DNA of 64,000 nucleotides, from contig NZ_LT840184.1 of the NCBI RefSeq assembly GCF_900177425.1, positions 2,972,669-3,036,668 on the forward strand, read 5' to 3'. Positions 1 to 6,830 of this stretch are shown here, piece by piece. The notes beneath the pieces were generated by a model that was not told the DNA's origin, ran no database searches, and saw only the letters and a list, made by a program, of their open reading frames with translations. The position numbers and the translations under genes are program-made. The stretch comes from Paenibacillus uliginis N3/975. GTDB lineage: Bacteria > Bacillota > Bacilli > Paenibacillales > Paenibacillaceae. Position 1 is the first letter of the stretch. Each line of letters begins with the position of its first letter.

Positions 1-1
1 T

Positions 2-355
2 GAACGTGCCACAGAAGCGATGAGCAGAACGAAAGAAATCACCATAGAGCAGAATAGTGCTGTAAAAGATACAGAGACGGCGTTTACAACCATTCAGGAA
101 TTGATGTATCAAGTAATACACTCGATTAGCCAAATGTCGAATGAAGTGCAAAGGATGTCAACCTTGAAGGATGATGTTGTTCAATCTATTGAAAGTCTAT
201 CCGCAATTTCTGAAGAATCCGCAGCTTCGGCCGAAGAGGTAAGTGCTTCTACACAAGACCAATTGCAAGCGATCGATACGGTTTCGCAATCTGCAGAGGA
301 ATTAAGTCAATCAAGTAATGAGCTGGAGCAGCTCGTTAAGAAGTTTAAAATTTAA
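2..355 (+). CDS. Methyl-accepting chemotaxis protein, C-terminal part (partial)
   Basis: This is the 3' end of a chemoreceptor gene whose start lies upstream of the window; the frame is open from base 2. The visible ~118 residues are all alpha-helical heptads rich in Ala, Ser, Glu and Gln, with the run EESAASAEEVSAST and a closing LEQLVKKFKI. That ending is typical of Bacillus-type receptors, whose cytoplasmic coiled coil ends in LV..FK. The domain would transmit ligand signals to CheA/CheW. The sensing domain is not visible, so the ligand is unknown. A stem-loop follows the stop codon. Confidence 0.9.
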   Translation, partial: ERATEAMSRTKEITIEQNSAVKDTETAFTTIQELMYQVIHSISQMSNEVQRMSTLKDDVVQSIESLSAISEESAASAEEVSASTQDQLQAIDTVSQSAEELSQSSNELEQLVKKFKI

Positions 356-373
356 GAGGATCATTCCAATGTG

Positions 374-413
374 CAGCGGCAGCCCGGATACGATATATCC
401 ATGGCTGCCGCTG
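374..413 (+). terminator. Stem-loop after chemoreceptor gene
   Basis: CAGCGGCAGCC pairs perfectly with GGCTGCCGCTG across an 18-nt loop, 18 bases after the stop codon. The following tract (TTCCTTC) is only partly T-rich, so termination may be weak. Confidence 0.6.
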
Positions 414-511
414 TTCCTTCTGATGACTAGACAATAACAGGGGTTTTTAACCAAATCGTCACATTTCAAACAATTAAATAATGATCTACACAATTTGTGA
501 TTATTAATATT

Positions 512-520
512 TGATATAAT
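512..520 (+). promoter_or_regulatory. Extended -10 promoter for the zinc alcohol dehydrogenase
   Basis: TGATATAAT is an extended -10 motif with a perfect TATAAT. No good -35 box sits 17 bases upstream. Transcription would start near 527, leaving a leader of about 50 nt before the TTG start at 580. Confidence 0.45.
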
Positions 521-579
521 TGGCTTGCAAACGCTTTATTTGGAGCGAATCGATTATTAGTCATTTAGGAGGGTTTGAT

Positions 580-1614
580 TTGAAGGCGCTTGTTTATAAA
601 GGGGCTAACGATGTAGAACTGACTAACTTGGAGAAGCCGGCATTGCTGGCGGATACGGATGCCATCATCCGTATTGTACTGACTACGATTTGCGGAAGTG
701 ACGTTCATTTAGTTCACGGACATATTCCGACAACACCAGGGTATGCGCTCGGCCATGAATACGTCGGAATTGTTGAAGAGGTCGGAAGCAAGGTTGCCCA
801 GTTTAAACCGGGCGACCGGGTCATTGGTCCGGCGGCACCTTATTGCGGGCAATGCGAACGCTGCTTAAAGGGCGATATTATGCATTGTTTAAACGGCGGC
901 GTGCATGGCAGCGGTCAAGAATTCGGAAATCTATCCGGATCTCAAAGTGAATTTATGCGAATTCCTTATGCTGATGTGAATCTGGTTCATGTACCTGATG
1001 ATTTAGAGGATGAGCAGGTATTATTTGTAGGCGATATTTTGTCAACCGGATATTTTGCAGCAGAAAAGGCAGCGATCGAGCACGGGGATAGCGTTGTTGT
1101 GTTTGGTGCCGGACCCGTCGGATTATGTGCAGTTCAAGCAGCTCAGCTATTTCTCCCTAAACAAGTCATTCTGGTAGACATTGATCCATACCGTTTGGAA
1201 GTCGGTTCCCGGATGGGAGCAACCCATACGATTAACGCTAAGGAAGTGGACCCGCTTGCTGTCATTGCGGAATTAACTGAAGGGAAGGGCGCAGATGCAG
1301 CCATCGAAGCGGCGGGCGCCGAGACAGAGCAGGCACTGAAATGTGTAGGACTATGTGGCCGGGTATCACTTGTCGGCATTTTCGGGAAGCCGGTCACCAT
1401 TCCACTCCAGGAAGCATTTATGAAGAATGTACGGATTGAGATGGGACTGTCATATCTGGGTAACCTTAAGAAAATAATCAGACTGATTCAGATGGGAAAA
1501 ATCGATTTAACTCCGATGATTACGCATCGAATTCCACTCGATGATATCGAAAAAGGATTTAAAATGTTCGAACAACGTACAGATAAAGTCATTAAAGTTG
1601 TTATAAGTTCATAA
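580..1614 (+). CDS. Zinc-dependent medium-chain alcohol dehydrogenase
   Basis: A 344-residue MDR-family dehydrogenase that would oxidise an alcohol with NAD(P). The GroES-like N-domain carries the catalytic-zinc motif (TTICGSDVH, then GHEYVGIVEEVG). The structural-zinc motif is CGQCERCLKGDIMHC. The Rossmann domain begins at VVVFGAGPVGL. The ORF can be extended upstream to 520, but AGGAGGG at 567-573 fixes the TTG at 580 as the start. The substrate cannot be told from sequence. It lies outside the microcompartment operon, which has its own iron-type dehydrogenase, so a link to choline breakdown is possible but unproven. Confidence 0.85.
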   Translation: MKALVYKGANDVELTNLEKPALLADTDAIIRIVLTTICGSDVHLVHGHIPTTPGYALGHEYVGIVEEVGSKVAQFKPGDRVIGPAAPYCGQCERCLKGDIMHCLNGGVHGSGQEFGNLSGSQSEFMRIPYADVNLVHVPDDLEDEQVLFVGDILSTGYFAAEKAAIEHGDSVVVFGAGPVGLCAVQAAQLFLPKQVILVDIDPYRLEVGSRMGATHTINAKEVDPLAVIAELTEGKGADAAIEAAGAETEQALKCVGLCGRVSLVGIFGKPVTIPLQEAFMKNVRIEMGLSYLGNLKKIIRLIQMGKIDLTPMITHRIPLDDIEKGFKMFEQRTDKVIKVVISS

Positions 1615-1763
1615 TATAGCAAAAAACCCGCAGTTGGATTGAAATCCACAACGTTGAATCTCATTTTGTAAGATTGTTTCTTCATTTGATGATAATGCGA
1701 AGGATTCTAATTCGTGAGCTATTTCTATAGCATTTTCAGTTCTTCCTAGAGCAACTAATACAT

Positions 1764-2375
1764 CTATTTGGAGCACTTGGCTTTGAAATAGAGTTCATTA
1801 GAAAGAGGATCACTTTGTTTATTAAAAGCAGATTCTAATAAGTTACTAGCTCCAAGGAAGTCTTCTTTGGAGTAGGCGTATCTAAAAGCCCATTTGTAAG
1901 CTTTCTCAAATTTAGAAGCATTCTTAGTATCCTCTGTATACCTATCCATTAAAGTTGTAGAATCGCCTAACGGTTCTCCTACGATTAGAGTATTTCCACT
2001 TGGATCAGTGATATTAAATCTTCGGTCCTCTGCGGTTAAATTTAGTCTAGAAAACCTAGGTAGCCCTTTGACGGGTATCTTTCCATAAAATGTCTTCAAG
2101 TTTGACTTCAGCCTGTTATACACTGTTTCAATATCGGAAACTACAATGTAGCACCCGCCCTGTTTTTGTTCTAAATCAAAATTCTTTTCTCCATAGAAGC
2201 TTAATTCAGTAAATTCATTTTTTACACTTACGAAACGATAGGGAGCTTTTTGGTAATACGTAATTTTAAATCCAAGTGCCGTATAGAATTCTATTTGTTG
2301 GTCTATTTCATAAAGACAGTCAAAGATGGGGATCGTTCGATTTTTTTTCAATTCATTTAGTTCTTGATTACTCAT
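1764..2375 (-). CDS. VOC/glyoxalase-fold protein, probably 3'-frameshifted
   Basis: The ORF encodes 203 residues. Residues ~10-135 form one VOC (vicinal oxygen chelate) module of the bleomycin-resistance/glyoxalase type, with FYTALGFKITYY near the start and ITDPSGNTLIVGEP near the end. A helical C-terminal part follows (KAYKWAFRYAYSKEDFLGAS). The start is supported by AAAGGAG upstream. The stop at 1764 looks premature: reading on in the neighbouring frame from about 1775 to about 1680 gives a TPR-like helical continuation (QVLQIDVLVALGRTENAIEI). A single missing base, perhaps in a C run, would explain it. Function is unknown. Confidence 0.7.
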   Translation of the reverse strand: MSNQELNELKKNRTIPIFDCLYEIDQQIEFYTALGFKITYYQKAPYRFVSVKNEFTELSFYGEKNFDLEQKQGGCYIVVSDIETVYNRLKSNLKTFYGKIPVKGLPRFSRLNLTAEDRRFNITDPSGNTLIVGEPLGDSTTLMDRYTEDTKNASKFEKAYKWAFRYAYSKEDFLGASNLLESAFNKQSDPLSNELYFKAKCSK

Positions 2376-2585
2376 AAATAATCTCCTTTTTTGAATGAAT
2401 TAATTTCAAAGTATACCTAATCTCTAAAGTGATTTCCTATTATTTTTTTTGACAAAAATATGAATGAATATTTTCATCTTTTCTTTAAGGAGCATTCTAG
2501 TAAATGATAAGATTCATTATGTAAAATCAACCAAGTTGTGAAGGAATATATGCGAACAAAATCAGAGGAGAGGAGCTTGTAGTTG

Positions 2586-3371
2586 ATGAGCGATTTGAGT
2601 AACGAAAAAATACCAAAACAAGCGATGCAAGCATTAAAAATCGTAGAGGAGTTGCTTGGAAGTTCGATAGTCGGGGTATATCTATTTGGTTCTGCAGTAT
2701 ATGGTGGCTTACGCATTAACAGTGATGTAGATGTCCTAGTGGTCGTGAATCATAGTTTACCTGAAGTAACTCGAAAAAAACTAACAGACAGACTAATGCT
2801 TATATCTGGAAAGATAGGAAATACAGATTCTGTGAGACCACTTGAAGTTACGGTTATAAACCATAGCGATGTTGTACCTTGGCTATATCCACCAAGAAAT
2901 GAATTTACCTATGGTGAGTGGCTCAGGAGTGAGTTTGAGAAAGGACTAATCCAGGAACCAACCTATGACCCTGATTTGGCTATTGTTTTAGCACAAGCGA
3001 GAAAGAATAGCATTTCTCTATTTGGTCCTGATGCTTCAGATATACTTGCCCCCATTCCGATGACAGATATTCGAAGAGCGATTAAGGAGTCTTTGCCTGG
3101 GTTGATTGAGGGTATCAAAGGTGATGAGCGTAATGTTATTTTAACCCTGACTCGAATGTGGCAGACAGTGTCTATCGATGAAATTTCTCCAAAAGATGTG
3201 GCTGCAGAATGGGCTTTACCTCGGTTGCCCAAAGAATATTCGACTTTACTCAACTTAGCCAGAAAAGCCTATCGAGGAGAGTATGTTGATAAGTGGGAAG
3301 GACTGGATTCCGAGGTGACAGCACTCGTAAATCATATGAAAAACTCTATAGAATCTTGTTTTATCACTTAA
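2586..3371 (+). CDS. Aminoglycoside nucleotidyltransferase (ANT(9)/AadA-like)
   Basis: A 261-residue protein of the AadA/ANT(9) family, which adenylylates spectinomycin and in some members streptomycin. The N-terminal nucleotidyltransferase fold shows the signature LFGSAVYGG followed by SDVDVLVVV, where the Asp residues bind metal. The C-terminal helical domain has LTLTRMWQTVSIDEISPKD and the family word PKEYSTLLNLARKAYRGE. A TTG at 2583 is also in frame, but the ATG at 2586 fits the GAGGAGAGGAG ribosome site. Antibiotic specificity would need assay. Two terminator-like hairpins follow at 3467-3591. Confidence 0.88.
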   Translation: MSDLSNEKIPKQAMQALKIVEELLGSSIVGVYLFGSAVYGGLRINSDVDVLVVVNHSLPEVTRKKLTDRLMLISGKIGNTDSVRPLEVTVINHSDVVPWLYPPRNEFTYGEWLRSEFEKGLIQEPTYDPDLAIVLAQARKNSISLFGPDASDILAPIPMTDIRRAIKESLPGLIEGIKGDERNVILTLTRMWQTVSIDEISPKDVAAEWALPRLPKEYSTLLNLARKAYRGEYVDKWEGLDSEVTALVNHMKNSIESCFIT

Positions 3372-3466
3372 CTGAAATTTTATTCCGTTTAAGAGCGCGT
3401 TTGTTGAAGATCAACAGTAGAAAATAATCAAACTTTTTTATAAAAATTAAACAATACTTTACAAAG

Positions 3467-3513
3467 AAAGAATCCATTTTGATCAATCTTTTTTTCAAAA
3501 CGGATTCTTTTTA
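3467..3513 (+). terminator. Terminator after the nucleotidyltransferase gene
   Basis: AAGAATCCATTTT pairs with AAAACGGATTCTT, closed by TTTTTATTT. One position is mismatched; the stem is long and AT-rich. Confidence 0.7.
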
Positions 3514-3540
3514 TTTATCATAACGTGTTTATAGGCTTAC

Positions 3541-3591
3541 AAAAACCTGTACTTTTTTATCTATTTAGATAAGAAAGTACAGGTTTTTTTG
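3541..3591. terminator. Bidirectional terminator between convergent genes
   Basis: AAAAACCTGTACTTT pairs with AAAGTACAGGTTTTT. A-rich and T-rich flanks on both sides suit termination of the resistance gene and of licA, which converge here. Confidence 0.75.
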
Positions 3592-3677
3592 TATATTATC
3601 TAACCGGTCAATCGTTTTTAAAGGGACTGGATAAATCTCTGAAAGTTTCTCATTCTAGCGTTAAGCGACGGCTAGTA

Positions 3678-4625
3678 CTAGGGCATCACCATGTCGGCAA
3701 TAGGGTAATCCGGTCGCATGCTTAATACTTGAATATTCCGACGCAGGCGGTTATAGCGCAGCGAACAGTAATCCAGGTAATCATCCCCCGTATAATGACG
3801 CAGCAGAGCCCATACCGTCCATAACAAATCCTGGGCCATCATGTAACATTTGACCTTCATCAAATCATCCTGTGTAAATGTATTTCCGTAATATGCTTCA
3901 AACAATTGGTCAATCGCCTCTGCTGTCAAACGCGATTCAATGATATACGCGGCAATATCAAAGGCCGGATCGTTCATTCCGGAATATTCCCAATCTATCA
4001 AATATACGCTGCCTTCCCCATCTACGAGAAAATTCTCCGGAACCGTATCATTATGGCAAGGTACGGAAATGACATTTTTGAGATGGTCTTGCATGAAACA
4101 AAGCAATTGCTCTTTTAAGGAGGCGTAGTCAAAAAACAATTCACCGTTGATCTGCGCGACAATGGTTTCATATTTGGCAAGTTCACTGAGCCAATCAAAC
4201 TTGTTAGGGAAGTGCTTGGGACTACCGTGAATCTTCTTCAGTAAAGAAGAAACGGCCTGCAAGCTTTGCAAAGCCGAGGGGCCAGCCGCGGCAAGCGTTG
4301 TGCTATCGGGAATATATTTGCTGATCTTAATGCCGCTTTCCTCATCAAAATATATACATTCCGAATTCACGCCAAACTCCGAAGCGATGCCGTTGTTCAC
4401 ACGCTCTATCCTGCGGTCGATCATTTGATCCGTCAGGTTACCGGGCTTGCGAATCACATACTCCTTTCCGTGGATATTCATAATGTAGTTATAATTGGTC
4501 AACCCGCCCGCAAAACGAGATTTGTCAAAAACAATACTCTCATCCTCAAAAAAAAGACGGAGTTTTTGCTGCACCAGGTCTTCCATATTCATTTGTTTGA
4601 ATAAAAAGTCGGTTAGAGGTTTCAT
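3678..4625 (-). CDS. licA: Choline kinase, LicA-type
   Basis: A ~315-residue kinase of the choline/ethanolamine kinase family, which makes phosphocholine from choline and ATP. N-lobe residues include the nucleotide-binding stretch FAGGLTNYNYIMN and the lysine-bearing KEYVIRKPG. The Brenner motif is CHNDTVPENFLVD and the metal-binding motif LIDWEYSGMNDPAFDIA. The ORF extends to 4655, but the ATG at 4625 has the better ribosome site (AAAAGG) and sits about 65 nt inside a strong promoter. It lies divergent to the choline-lyase operon, so choline could be divided between phosphorylation and fermentation. That partition is inference. Confidence 0.85.
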   Translation of the reverse strand: MKPLTDFLFKQMNMEDLVQQKLRLFFEDESIVFDKSRFAGGLTNYNYIMNIHGKEYVIRKPGNLTDQMIDRRIERVNNGIASEFGVNSECIYFDEESGIKISKYIPDSTTLAAAGPSALQSLQAVSSLLKKIHGSPKHFPNKFDWLSELAKYETIVAQINGELFFDYASLKEQLLCFMQDHLKNVISVPCHNDTVPENFLVDGEGSVYLIDWEYSGMNDPAFDIAAYIIESRLTAEAIDQLFEAYYGNTFTQDDLMKVKCYMMAQDLLWTVWALLRHYTGDDYLDYCSLRYNRLRRNIQVLSMRPDYPIADMVMP

Positions 4626-4696
4626 GATGGCCTTTTCTCGGCATTCCATATACATGCTTTAACAATGTATACACTCGCCGCACAGATTTTTCCACA

Positions 4697-4725
4697 ATTA
4701 TAGCAAGATAGGAGGAGAAGTTCAA
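4697..4725 (-). promoter_or_regulatory. Sigma-A promoter of licA
   Basis: On the minus strand TTGAAC and TATAAT are separated by exactly 17 bases, a near-consensus sigma-A promoter reading toward licA. Confidence 0.8.
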
Positions 4726-4799
4726 TGAAATGGACGAGCTTGAGGACGTTCTGGTACTTGTCGTGCAAGAAAGACGTTTTTGTACCAGATTGTCGGTAA
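4725..4799 (+). CDS. Possible 24-residue leader peptide upstream of the microcompartment operon
   Basis: AGGAGGAG at 4710-4717 lies 7 bases before an ATG that opens a 24-codon frame ending in TAA at 4797. The frame overlaps a stem-loop (TCTGGTAC at 4750-4757 with GTACCAGA at 4782-4789), the layout of an attenuating leader. Against this, the ribosome-site bases are also the spacer of the licA promoter on the other strand, so the AGGAGG may be coincidental. Treat as speculative. Confidence 0.25.
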   Translation: MKWTSLRTFWYLSCKKDVFVPDCR

Positions 4800-4939
4800 A
4801 GGGGGCATTAGAATCCTAAAATCAGCTACCGAATCCTCCATAATCACGGGGAGAACCTATGTTAACCTGCTAGTAGGAGTTGAGTATCTGTATTACAGCA
4901 AATTCACAAATACAAATACCCAGGTGAGGTGAGGTTCGA

Positions 4940-5236
4940 ATGGAATACCGGGGAGAAGAAGCTCTCGGGCTTGTGGAAACATTGGGCATGGTTCCTGCCA
5001 TCCAAGCGGCGGACGCTATGCTTAAAGCAGCAGATGTTGTTCTGGTATCCTACGAGAATGTTGGTTCCACGCTCGTAACGATAATGGTAAAAGGTGATGT
5101 CGCGGCGGTTCGTTCGGCAGTAGAGGCTGGTGCTGAAGCAGCAGCGAAGATTGGCAAAGTCACTGCCCACAATGTGATGCCGCGTCCGCTCAGTTCTATT
5201 GCAGGAATTGTGAAAGCGCATGCAATTCACGCATGA
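4940..5236 (+). CDS. BMC-H hexameric shell protein, first of operon
   Basis: A 98-residue single BMC-domain protein that would form hexameric tiles of a microcompartment shell. It shows the family pattern ALGLVETLGMVPAIQAADAMLKAA, then VTIMVKGDVAAVRSAVEAG and a closing NVMPRPL. The pore loop carries YENVGS. GGTGAGGTGAGG precedes the ATG. It opens the choline-degradation operon, and the next shell gene starts 22 bases after its stop. The 284-base gap upstream, between licA and this gene, holds the licA promoter and a stem-loop, but no clear plus-strand sigma-A promoter, which would suit activator-dependent expression. Confidence 0.93.
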   Translation: MEYRGEEALGLVETLGMVPAIQAADAMLKAADVVLVSYENVGSTLVTIMVKGDVAAVRSAVEAGAEAAAKIGKVTAHNVMPRPLSSIAGIVKAHAIHA

Positions 5237-5257
5237 TTGCCGGGAGGGAGAGAGGTC

Positions 5258-5551
5258 ATGAGCAAGCATGATGCACTGGGTTTCATTGAAACCTTTGGGA
5301 TTGTATTCGTCATGGAAGCGGCGGATGCCATGTGCAAAGCGGCCGATGTAGATTTGATCGGTTACGAAAACGTGGCGTCTGGTTATATATCTGTCCTTGT
5401 TCGCGGAGATGTAGGGGCTGTAAGGGCTGCAGTTGATGCTGGCGTCGCCGCTGTACAGGCGATGGGGACAGAGGTGTACAGTTCAAACGTTATTCCTAAC
5501 CCACACCCAGACATTGAAAAGATCATTGCCCGTTATGGCCTTCCTTCTTAG
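5258..5551 (+). CDS. BMC-H hexameric shell protein
   Basis: A 97-residue BMC-domain shell protein. It has ALGFIETFGIVFVMEAADAM, the pore segment YENVASG and VRGDVGAVRAAVDAG. The Ala in the pore loop, where Gly is usual, may alter pore shape. The frame extends upstream to 5237, but GGGAGGGAGAGAGG places the start at ATG 5258. It is cotranscribed with the first BMC-H gene and is followed 34 bases later by the alcohol dehydrogenase. Confidence 0.92.
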   Translation: MSKHDALGFIETFGIVFVMEAADAMCKAADVDLIGYENVASGYISVLVRGDVGAVRAAVDAGVAAVQAMGTEVYSSNVIPNPHPDIEKIIARYGLPS

Positions 5552-5585
5552 GGGCAGGTTATCCACAAATTCAAGGGAGGTGACC

Positions 5586-6728
5586 GTGATAAACGACATC
5601 TTTGTTATTAAAACGAAGGTATATTCAGGCGAACAGTCACTGAAGAAACTGGCGGAAATTCAAGGCACGAAAGCTTGTATCGTTTCCGATCAGATGATGG
5701 AGAAGCTGGGTTATCTGGGGCAGGTAGTTGACCTACTGCAAAGCGGTGGAATCTCCACTGCAGTGTTTACCGGTGTTAAGCCCGATCCGGGCGTCAGTAT
5801 TGTGGCCGAAGCGCTTCAAGTGTATTGGGAAAGCGGCGCTGATGTGTTACTGGCGCTGGGAGGCGGCTCCGTCATTGATACAGCGAAGGGCGTTCTGTAC
5901 TTTGCCCGGCAATATGCACAGGAGAAAGACGCGCCTTTTGTCAAACCATCGTTTGTCGCCATTCCTTCCACCAGCGGCACCGGATCGGAAGTGACCGACT
6001 TTTCGGTGATTACGGTGGACGGAGACAAAATTGTCATAGTGGACAATTTTATCGCACCGGACATAGCGATTCTCGATTCCACCCTTACCAAGCAATTGCC
6101 AAACAAAGTGGTGGTGGACACCGGAATGGATGTTCTGACCCATGCGCTGGAGGCTTATGTCTCTATCAAAGCGACTGACTTTACCGATGCGTTAGCTGAA
6201 AAGGCCGTTCAATTGGTATTTGCTCATCTGGAAACGCTTTACCATGATCCGGCAGATGCAGAAGCGCGGGATCGAGTGCAGAATGCATCCTGTATGGCGG
6301 GAATGGCGTTTACTAACGCCGGTCTAGGTATCATTCATAGTATGTCCCACGCCTTTGGCGGAACGTTTCACATTGCTCACGGACGGGTGAATTCACTGCT
6401 TCTAGAGGCGGTAATGGAGTATAACGTCAACTTGGGCGGAAAAGCCATAGACAGGGTTTGTGAACGCTATGCTAGGCTTGCTTCACTGCTGCACTTGCCG
6501 GCCCGAACCGCCCGTGAAGGAACCGTAAGTCTGATCCAGGCAATTGGAAAGTTGAAACGATCCATCGGTATCGAACACGGAATCCGTGAGCTTGGCGTTG
6601 ACCAGGATGCTTTTGATGAGGCGTTGTCACGCATGGCGCGGACCGCGATGGCTGACCGCTGTACGCCAACCAATCCTCGTCAGCCAACGGAAGAAGAGTT
6701 AGAGCACATTTACCGTAAAAGCTTTTAA
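5586..6728 (+). CDS. Iron-containing alcohol dehydrogenase of the microcompartment
   Basis: A 380-residue group III (iron-type) alcohol dehydrogenase, like PduQ and the CutO-type enzymes of choline loci. It would reduce acetaldehyde to ethanol and so regenerate NAD+ inside the compartment. Visible features are the NAD-binding GGGSVIDTAKG, the PSTSGTGSEVT segment and metal ligands in GMDVLTHALEA and IIHSMSHAFGGTFHIAHG. The reading frame is open from 5433, but AAGGGAGGTGA at 5573 selects GTG 5586. A long intercistronic stem-loop separates it from cutC. Confidence 0.9.
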   Translation: MINDIFVIKTKVYSGEQSLKKLAEIQGTKACIVSDQMMEKLGYLGQVVDLLQSGGISTAVFTGVKPDPGVSIVAEALQVYWESGADVLLALGGGSVIDTAKGVLYFARQYAQEKDAPFVKPSFVAIPSTSGTGSEVTDFSVITVDGDKIVIVDNFIAPDIAILDSTLTKQLPNKVVVDTGMDVLTHALEAYVSIKATDFTDALAEKAVQLVFAHLETLYHDPADAEARDRVQNASCMAGMAFTNAGLGIIHSMSHAFGGTFHIAHGRVNSLLLEAVMEYNVNLGGKAIDRVCERYARLASLLHLPARTAREGTVSLIQAIGKLKRSIGIEHGIRELGVDQDAFDEALSRMARTAMADRCTPTNPRQPTEEELEHIYRKSF

Positions 6729-6734
6729 ATGAGA

Positions 6735-6788
6735 GTTCAAAAAGATCGATCCTGATTCACTTCGTGATCAAAAGCGGACTTTTTGAAC
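6735..6788 (+). promoter_or_regulatory. Intercistronic stem-loop before cutC
   Basis: GTTCAAAAAG pairs perfectly with CTTTTTGAAC, enclosing a smaller GATC-rich hairpin. No T-run follows, so an RNA processing or stability element is as likely as a terminator. Confidence 0.55.
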
Positions 6789-6830
6789 TACCTCTATGAA
6801 TAAATCTCACAAGATTGCGAGGGAAAAATA

